Of a DNA stretch of 22,676 bases, positions 15,331 through 20,568 are shown one piece after another (within the stretch, counting starts at the first letter, position 1; the number at the start of each line of letters is the position of its first letter). The stretch is from positions 1 to 22,676 of the forward strand of contig CAJPOL010000020.1 of NCBI GenBank assembly GCA_905372265.1, written 5' to 3'. A program made the position numbers and the translations under genes. The DNA is from an uncultured Treponema sp. (GTDB lineage Bacteria > Spirochaetota > Spirochaetia > Treponematales > Treponemataceae). Under the pieces are notes generated by a model. That model saw only the letters and a program-made list of their open reading frames with translations, did not search any database and was not told the DNA's origin.

Positions 15331-15365
15331 TAATTCCCCATTACAAATTACCAATTATCCATTAA
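15331..15365. repeat. Degenerate A/T-rich short repeat spanning the ATPase stop codon
   Basis: On the minus strand TAATGG or close variants and AATT recur several times (TAATGGATAATTGGTAAT, then TTGTAATGGGGAATTAGG). The first copy contains the stop codon of the ATPase gene (15355-15357). It is a simple, degenerate tandem of a kind seen in many genomes; no function is evident. Confidence 0.4.
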
Positions 15366-16107
15366 CCTTTGTGTCCTCGACGACATTTCCGTCCAAGATT
15401 TTAATGCGGTGATCGGTCATGTTGACGATTTTTGCATCATGTGTGGAAAAGATAAAGGTTGTATTGAATTCGCGGCTCATATCCTTCATCAAAGCAAGAA
15501 TTTGATCGCCCGTTTTTGAATCGAGGTTCGCTGTCGGTTCATCCGCCATAACCAATGCAGGCTTTGTAACCAGTGCACGGGCAATAGCAACACGCTGGCG
15601 TTGACCGCCTGAAAGCTCGTTTGACTTATGATGAGTCCAGTCGCTCAATCCGACTTTTTCAATGAGGTGCTCAATCCATTCCTTGCTTTTTTCTTTGCTT
15701 TCTTTTGCCTTGCCGAATAAAAGCGGAAATTCGATATTCTCGTACACATCAAGCACGGGAATAAGGTTAAAGGACTGAAAAATAAATCCCAGATACTCAT
15801 GACGCAGCTGCGTGATTCTTTTATCAAGCCGCGGAGGAATCTTTAAGCCTTTGTTCTTCCTCTTGAAAAGGGAGACAAAGTCTTTTTCTTCGTAGATCGT
15901 CTCTCCATTGATGATAAGCTCGCCTGAGGTCGGTGTGTCGATCAGCCCGATCATATTGAGCGTAGTGGATTTTCCCGAACCGGACGGCCCCGAAATAGAG
16001 ACAAACTCTCCGCTATCGATAGAAAAGTTAATCCCTTTCACCGCTTCTACCAAAACTTTTCCCAAGGGGTACGTCTTGCGCAAATTCTTAACTTGTACAA
16101 TAGTCAT
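15355..16107 (-). CDS. ABC transporter ATP-binding protein, LolD/MacB type
   Basis: The 250-residue ATPase has Walker A GPSGSGKST (40-48), Q-loop FQSFNLIP (Gln111), signature LSGGQ (165-169), Walker B ALVMADE (184-190), D-loop NLDS and H-loop STHD (His223). DEPTANLDSKTGDQI and THDAKIV are typical of the LolD/MacB/FtsE group that serves FtsX-like permeases. The ATG at 16105-16107 follows AGGAGA with a seven-base gap, so it is preferred over the longer frame beginning at 16134. Residues about 74-101 (EKDFVSLFKRKNKGLKIPPR...) are an extra basic segment between Walker A and the Q-loop. It should energise the two permeases encoded downstream. Confidence 0.93.
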   Translation of the reverse strand: MTIVQVKNLRKTYPLGKVLVEAVKGINFSIDSGEFVSISGPSGSGKSTTLNMIGLIDTPTSGELIINGETIYEEKDFVSLFKRKNKGLKIPPRLDKRITQLRHEYLGFIFQSFNLIPVLDVYENIEFPLLFGKAKESKEKSKEWIEHLIEKVGLSDWTHHKSNELSGGQRQRVAIARALVTKPALVMADEPTANLDSKTGDQILALMKDMSREFNTTFIFSTHDAKIVNMTDHRIKILDGNVVEDTKVNG

Positions 16108-16143
16108 ACATAATCTCCTAAAATAAAAATACACAATTCTGTG

Positions 16144-16638
16144 TTATTCGGCATCGCTTTTCGTTTCAACCAGTATCGGCTTGAGCAATTCAGACAGTTC
16201 CTCATGGTATTTTTGCACGAGCTTTGTATCGTCCGGATGGATGATAAAAGGAATCGGAGCATCTCCGTATTCGGAACTTAAAACGGCATATGCAATCACC
16301 ATTATTTGCAGTATTCCAGTTTTACCATCAAACCCGTATTTCCGAAAGATCGCTTGCAATTTTTTCGGCGCCGGATTCTTTTTAAGAAAAACCGACGCTT
16401 GATTGGGATCTTCTTCAACTGCCGCTTGAAAGGACTCAAACCATTGACTTTCCTTAGAATCCCTGCCGTCCAGAATGGTATTGAGGCTTTCATGCAGCTT
16501 GTCATGATTTTTGATAAACCCCTTCACGGCTTTTTCGGTTAAGTACGGTTCCGCATTAGGCGTTTGCGCCTGCGCATACAATCCGGCGATACTTAAAACG
16601 ACAAATGCCATCCCTACAGCAATACTGTTTTTTATCAT
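16144..16638 (-). CDS. Secreted protein of unknown function, first gene of the transport operon
   Basis: The 164-residue product has a signal peptide (MIKNSIAVGMAFVVLSIAGL, cleavage likely after YAQA) and a helical mature domain rich in charged residues: LTEKAVKGFIKNHDKLHESL, SQWFESFQAAVEEDPNQASV, KLQAIFRKYGFDGKTGILQI and a final YHEELSELLKPILVE. I do not recognise the family. TAGGAGATAATATG gives a strong start; the LolA-like gene at the other end of the operon has a nearly identical start context (TAGGAGATAATGATG). A promoter lies about 80 bases upstream. By position it is a periplasmic partner of the transporter. Confidence 0.78.
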   Translation of the reverse strand: MIKNSIAVGMAFVVLSIAGLYAQAQTPNAEPYLTEKAVKGFIKNHDKLHESLNTILDGRDSKESQWFESFQAAVEEDPNQASVFLKKNPAPKKLQAIFRKYGFDGKTGILQIMVIAYAVLSSEYGDAPIPFIIHPDDTKLVQKYHEELSELLKPILVETKSDAE

Positions 16639-16720
16639 ATTATCTCCTATAAAAGCTCACATCATCTTTTAAAAAGCACCCCTTTAGATGCAGTGATTTG
16701 TAATCCGCTTAAATTGAATT

Positions 16721-16749
16721 ATATTATAGAGAATTTCTAAAACTTGCAA
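16721..16749 (-). promoter_or_regulatory. Sigma-70-type promoter for the transport operon
   Basis: On the minus strand TTGCAA (16744-16749) and TAATAT (16721-16726) are separated by 17 bases; TATAAT (16723-16728) overlaps with 15-base spacing. The region is strongly A/T-rich and lies about 75 bases upstream of the first gene of the operon. Prediction from consensus only. Confidence 0.55.
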
Positions 16750-16777
16750 TTATATGCAGATACTTTTTAAGAATGTT

Positions 16778-17028
16778 ACTTATATATAAAAAAGCAACAG
16801 CTCATAAGTTACAGGACGAAACATCCGAGTCTAGGGCACCGAGGGTCGATACGCTATCTTAGCGTTTTTAGATTCCTGTGTAAAAGCGGCATTATCGGCA
16901 CCTCACGTTAAATCTAACCGGAAAATACAAGCCCTAAGGAAGGGCACAATGGGGTTAGACATGAAAGCACCACAAGAGGAAACTACCGCTTTATGTAATA
17001 GTACGCGTGAAAATCTCTTTTCATAGCG
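16778..17028 (+). ncRNA. Candidate orphan HEARO/omega RNA (IscB-type guide RNA scaffold) without IscB
   Basis: Seen directly: this non-coding stretch folds into several perfect plus-strand stems. GAGTCTAG (16827-16834) pairs with TTAGATTC (16868-16875) around the inner hairpin ACGCT/AGCGT (16851-16855, 16861-16865). AAAGCGG (16883-16889) pairs with CCGCTTT (16986-16992), closing a large domain. Inside it TCTAACC (16913-16919) pairs with GGTTAGA (16953-16959), enclosing GCCCT/AGGGC (16931-16935, 16941-16945). TGAAAA/TTTTCA with CGC/GCG makes a 3' hairpin (17004-17028). An A/T-rich ACTTAT/ATAAGT hairpin (16778-16809) precedes the core. From memory, the order ACAGG-nn-GA-n-ACAT-n-CG, AGCGG, GGG-n-ACAAT, ACAA-n-AGGA resembles the OgeuIscB omega RNA, including a hairpin directly before ACAGG, and the roughly 220-250 nt size fits. 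No IscB or transposase is encoded nearby. Identity is not verified; a different structured RNA is possible. Confidence 0.58.
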
Positions 17029-17043
17029 ACAGCCAATAGCGTA

Positions 17044-18720
17044 TTACCTTTGTCTTGAACGGGTATGTGAAAAAGCGCCTGTTGTCAGAGCGCCTTTCCA
17101 AAAAACCGGATGAGCGCGGCTGAGCTTTTTTTCGCTGAGTAATTGTGAAATGAGATTGGCAAGGTCTCCCGCACGCCAGAGAGGCAGGCGTTCATGTAAA
17201 AAACGGATAAGCTGCGGAACGGTATACTGCCGTTTATGCGCTGCAACAAATTTGATAAGCGCTTGTTCGTCCTGCGGATATAATTGCGCCGATCCTCCGC
17301 ATACATCGCAGCCCGAACAGGCAATGCTTTCATCGCCTGCATGGAGCGGTACTGCCCGTTTTTCACCCAACGCCTCCAGTAATACCTCCCTCCGGCAGCG
17401 GCCGCTTTCGGCAAAGACAGCAAGTATTTCCGCCCGTTTCCGCTGTTTTTCAGGCATAAGCGCTATCCGGTTCTTATCTTCCGGGCTCCAGAGGAGTACC
17501 GCTTCCGCAGGATTTCCATCTCGGCCGCCCCGTCCTGCCTCCTGCACGTATGCTTCAGCGGTAGGCGAGGCATTCAGATGGATAACCGTACGTACGTTTT
17601 TTTTATCCACACCCATCCCCCAAGCACAGGTTGTAACAAGGATGGCGTTGTCATGCCGGTGAAACCACTGTTCGACTTCGGTTTTCTCATTCCGCTGCAA
17701 ACCTGCATGATAAAAACGGATAGCCGTGTCCCGCAGCGTGTACCGTAGAAATGCTGCGGTCTGTTCCGTACCGTTCCGCGTTGCGCAGAATATAACCATA
17801 GGACGTTTTCTTGTTGTTACTTCTTGTAAGAGGGCAGGTTCTTTGACCCTGCATTGCCGCACCGTGTAAAAGATATTTGTCCGGTCGGATTCTCCGCGTA
17901 CTACATGCGCCCGCCCGTCAAAGAGCATACTGCCGATACGGTCAAGCACTCCGTTTCCGGCGGTCGCAGTAAAAGCCGTAACAGCCGGAGGTTTCAGCGT
18001 TTCGATAACATGCCGCAGAGTCTGATAGGCAGGGCGGAAACTATCACCCCATTCGCTGACACAATGAGCTTCGTCAACAGCAAGATGCGCAATGCCTCGT
18101 TTTGCGATACGGTTCAGTACTGCTTCCTGCATGAGAATTTCCGGATTTGCAATGATAAGTTTTGCAGGCGGTTTACCGTCGGTTCCTTCCAACCGTGCAT
18201 ATTGCACCGCACGCTCTTGCGCATCCTGTCCGCCCCGAAACAGCGCCGGTTCAAGACGGCTTTCGCACATACGGCGCATCTGGTCGCTCATCAACGCCAA
18301 AAGCGGGTATATGACGAGGGTCGGCTTATCCAGCAACAGAGCCGGCACCTGAAAACAGAGTGATTTCCCCGCTCCGGTCGGCAAAAGGACAATTTGGCTT
18401 CCGCGGAGTATACCGTCCTCATCGTACAGTTCACTGACAGGCTCGCCAGCTGTAGGAAGCGGTTTCCGCTCATGCGCTGCAGCCGCATTTGAAGCATCGA
18501 CGGCATCCAAAATATTAGCAATAACCAGCCGCTGCCAAGGATAGAGTACTTGAATGCCGAATACCGTCTGCGCGCACAGCGAAACGGCATCTGCCGTTTT
18601 TTCCAAACTATACTCAGGATTATCCGACTCGAAAATAACCGGACACTGTTCCGTTTCAAGACATGCAGCATCTTCCGATTCAAAAGAAGGTTCAGCATAT
18701 TCATTATTAGTGATGTACAT
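17044..18720 (-). CDS. recQ: RecQ-family ATP-dependent DNA helicase
   Basis: The 558-residue protein is an SF2 DNA helicase of the RecQ family, acting in recombination and fork repair. Motifs in order: YPWQRLVIANIL, Walker A PTGAGKS (Lys119), DEAH box (216-219) in VDEAHCVSEWGDSFRPAY with the RecQ aromatic-rich loop, FTATAG, VIFCATRNGTEQTAAFL, YHAGLQRNEK, and VTTCAWGMGVDKKNVRTVIH with QEAGRGGRDG. A zinc-binding set C442-x25-C468-x2-C471-x2-C474 follows, then a winged-helix-like stretch. The HRDC domain is absent. The N-terminal 50 residues (MYITNNEYAEPSFESEDAAC...) and an insertion before Walker A are unusual. Start context is weak (AAGGC directly before ATG). It runs convergent to the candidate RNA and divergent from tlpA. 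Confidence 0.9.
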   Translation of the reverse strand: MYITNNEYAEPSFESEDAACLETEQCPVIFESDNPEYSLEKTADAVSLCAQTVFGIQVLYPWQRLVIANILDAVDASNAAAAHERKPLPTAGEPVSELYDEDGILRGSQIVLLPTGAGKSLCFQVPALLLDKPTLVIYPLLALMSDQMRRMCESRLEPALFRGGQDAQERAVQYARLEGTDGKPPAKLIIANPEILMQEAVLNRIAKRGIAHLAVDEAHCVSEWGDSFRPAYQTLRHVIETLKPPAVTAFTATAGNGVLDRIGSMLFDGRAHVVRGESDRTNIFYTVRQCRVKEPALLQEVTTRKRPMVIFCATRNGTEQTAAFLRYTLRDTAIRFYHAGLQRNEKTEVEQWFHRHDNAILVTTCAWGMGVDKKNVRTVIHLNASPTAEAYVQEAGRGGRDGNPAEAVLLWSPEDKNRIALMPEKQRKRAEILAVFAESGRCRREVLLEALGEKRAVPLHAGDESIACSGCDVCGGSAQLYPQDEQALIKFVAAHKRQYTVPQLIRFLHERLPLWRAGDLANLISQLLSEKKLSRAHPVFWKGALTTGAFSHTRSRQR

Positions 18721-18796
18721 GCCTTATATATGTAGCGGAGGGGAACAAACGGCTAAAATTTCTTTCGGTACGCATAAAACTTTTTCGTATTGCAGT

Positions 18797-18825
18797 TTGA
18801 CTTCTTATCGGAATTTCACTATTTT
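18797..18825 (+). promoter_or_regulatory. Promoter of tlpA-ccdA, predicted leaderless
   Basis: TTGACT (18797-18802) and TATTTT (18820-18825) are spaced by 17 bases. The start codon ATG at 18832 lies six bases after the -10 box, where transcription would normally begin, and no Shine-Dalgarno sequence is present. Consensus-based prediction. Confidence 0.5.
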
Positions 18826-18831
18826 CTCTGC

Positions 18832-19398
18832 ATGAAAACACATACATTACAATCTGTTTTATGGCTGGTCATCGCCGGCCTTATGTTGAGCTGTTCTTCA
18901 GAAAAAGCACATGCCGCTTCAAAAACGGGTAATCCGGCTGCGGAACTTGCTCAGTTCGGTTTTTATGTCTATAAAGAGCCTACCGATATCGGGGACTTTA
19001 CCGTTACCTCTCTTTCAGGAGAAACTATAAGCAGTAAAGATTTTAAAGGGAAAATCACAATGCTGAATTTTTGGGCGACATGGTGTCCTCCTTGCCGGGC
19101 GGAAATGCCTTCCATTGAACGGCTCTATGCAGCGACAAAAGGAACAAAGTTTCAAATTGTTGCCGTTAATGCAGCGGAACGGCGTAGTCAAGTTTCCGAT
19201 TTTATCGGTAAAAATAAGTACACATTTCCTATTTATATCGATGAAAACGGATCTCTTACCGGCGCATTTGCAGCGCGTGCGCTTCCGACAACATATTTTA
19301 TCAATAAAGAAGGGAAGTTTATTGCATACCGTGCGGGCGCTTTGGAATATGACCATCCGAAATTGATTGCGCTGCTGAAGGAATTAGCGGATGAATAA
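18832..19398 (+). CDS. TlpA-like thiol-disulfide oxidoreductase lipoprotein
   Basis: The 188-residue product starts MKTHTLQSVLWLVIAGLMLS with lipobox LMLSC (Cys21), so it should be a membrane-anchored periplasmic lipoprotein. The mature part is a TlpA/ResA thioredoxin fold: GDFTVTSLSGETISSKDFKG, then MLNFWATWCPPCRAEMPSIE with redox pair Cys85 and Cys88, a VAVNAAERRSQVSDFI strand-helix, and the cis-proline loop ALPTTYFINKEGK. WCPPC marks a reducing member of the family. The ATG at 18832 is preferred over an upstream TTG (18790), which would place residues before the signal peptide. It overlaps ccdA by eight bases, so CcdA probably supplies its electrons. Targets could be periplasmic methionine sulfoxide reductase or other thiol proteins; no cytochrome genes are in view. 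Confidence 0.92.
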   Translation: MKTHTLQSVLWLVIAGLMLSCSSEKAHAASKTGNPAAELAQFGFYVYKEPTDIGDFTVTSLSGETISSKDFKGKITMLNFWATWCPPCRAEMPSIERLYAATKGTKFQIVAVNAAERRSQVSDFIGKNKYTFPIYIDENGSLTGAFAARALPTTYFINKEGKFIAYRAGALEYDHPKLIALLKELADE

Positions 19399-20194
19399 TC
19401 TTTCTTTGCCGGGAATTTTCGGCGCTCTTTTTGCAGGTCTTTTCTCATTTTTAAGTCCATGCGTACTGCCGCTCATACCGGTGTATCTTTCGTTTATTTC
19501 CGGAGAAACGCTGGCGGAAATCCGTGAAAAGAAAAATAGCCGTGCATTGCTCTTTTTCCGCAGTCTCAGCTTTGTTCTCGGCTTTACGTTCGTTTTTGTA
19601 CTGCTCGCACTGTTATTCGGATCGGGCGCACATTTTATCGGAAGCTCGCTTCCCCGTATTATTATGCGGATTGCAGGAGTTGTTGTAATCATACTCGGCA
19701 TTAATATGGTATTTGATTTTATTCCGTTTCTCCGCAACGAGATAAAGGCGCAGCTGCCTCAGAAAGTCGCCGGATTCTCAAAAGCCTTTTTATTCGGTAT
19801 GCTTTTTGCAGCGGGATGGAGCCCCTGTATCGGGCCTATCCTATCGTCAATACTGATTTTCGCCGCTCAGTCGGGCAATGCTGTCCGCGCTGCTATTCTG
19901 TTGTGCGCTTATTCGCTTGGTCTCGGTATTCCGTTTTTGCTGGTAGGACTCTTCTTTGATAAAGCGGAGCCATTGCTGCGCTGGTTTAAACGCCATGCAC
20001 GGGGAGTGCGGATAACAGCCGGTATACTGATTATCTTCTTCGGTATTCTGATGCTGACTACCGGATTAACAAGTATCAGCGCTTTCTTTGTGCGGCTCGG
20101 GTATACGCTTGAGGAGTACGCTCAAACGGGAACGCCTCCTTTCAGCACAATCGCAGGGGTTTTAGCCCGCTGGCTGCAATTCCAAGGAATATAA
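19391..20194 (+). CDS. ccdA: CcdA-type thiol electron carrier, membrane protein
   Basis: The 267-residue protein carries reducing power from cytoplasmic thioredoxin across the membrane. It has six or so hydrophobic helices and the two conserved motifs of the CcdA/DsbD transmembrane domain: FLSPCVLPLIPVYLSFISG (Cys24) and GWSPCIGPILSS (Cys146). Other helices include FVLGFTFVFVLLALLF, IIMRIAGVVVIILGINMVF, LGLGIPFLLVGLFF and ITAGILIIFFGILMLTTGL. AAGGA lies eight bases before the ATG, inside the end of tlpA. The C-terminal tail after the last helix (YAQTGTPPFSTIAGVLARWL) is amphipathic. Family and partner are well supported by motif and gene overlap. Confidence 0.93.
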   Translation: MNNLSLPGIFGALFAGLFSFLSPCVLPLIPVYLSFISGETLAEIREKKNSRALLFFRSLSFVLGFTFVFVLLALLFGSGAHFIGSSLPRIIMRIAGVVVIILGINMVFDFIPFLRNEIKAQLPQKVAGFSKAFLFGMLFAAGWSPCIGPILSSILIFAAQSGNAVRAAILLCAYSLGLGIPFLLVGLFFDKAEPLLRWFKRHARGVRITAGILIIFFGILMLTTGLTSISAFFVRLGYTLEEYAQTGTPPFSTIAGVLARWLQFQGI

Positions 20195-20568
20195 AAACTC
20201 CGCGAGCTCTGCGCACATTACACCCTGTTTCGAAACCGTCGTTTCGGAACAGGGTGCCTTGAAATACGATGCTCAAAATCGTACTATTTGTGCGTTCCGG
20301 TTTCCGTTGGCCTTTGCAGGGCTTCACTATCGCTGCCGGTATACGTTATACAGAGCTTTCCTTTTGCGTTTTCTGTCCCTTGAACATCAGTATCAATTTT
20401 TAGAAGCGTAACGGTAAAAAGCCTTTTATGCAGCCGCCGCATTTTTTTATAGCACACCTAAAAAAGAGACGAGCGCGAGAGGGCGGATAATCGGATTTCT
20501 GCCAAAAAATGTATAAGGGGAAATACATCTTTTGACAGTACTGCATTACAGGCGCTTTCATTATCCTG
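20195..20568. other. Intergenic region between ccdA and the chemoreceptor with several hairpins
   Basis: No gene is recognised. The strongest structure is CACCCTGTT (20221-20229) with AACAGGGTG (20248-20256), continued inward by CGAAAC/GTTTCG (20231-20236, 20241-20246) around a CGTC loop: a 16-bp stem counting one G-T pair, 26 bases after the ccdA stop, without a following T run. A smaller TACGAT/ATCGTA pair follows (20265-20270, 20278-20283). A TTTTTTT run after ATGC/GCAT (20428-20431, 20439-20442) is a weak terminator candidate on the plus strand. The remainder shows nothing clear. Confidence 0.55.
20504..20528 (-). terminator. Weak terminator candidate downstream of the chemoreceptor gene
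   Basis: On the minus strand ATGTAT and ATACAT (20523-20528 and 20509-20514) pair around an eight-base C/T-rich loop, followed by TTTTT. The stem is all A/T apart from one G-C pair in the middle, so it is weak. It lies about 40 bases after the chemoreceptor stop codon. Confidence 0.35.

Noticed and set aside
16961..17026. 21-codon plus-strand frame starting MKAPQEETTALCNSTRENLF
   Set aside because: No ribosome-binding site, no homology that I recognise, and the bases take part in the RNA stems described, so it is probably chance.
16800..17030. tmRNA, RNase P RNA, group II intron or retron RNA as explanation for the structured gap
   Set aside because: No tRNA-like ends or tag peptide reading frame of tmRNA, no RNase P core motifs, no intron domain V sequence and no reverse transcriptase nearby.
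20532..20560. TTGACA as a plus-strand promoter antisense to the chemoreceptor gene
   Set aside because: No acceptable -10 box at 16-18 bases.
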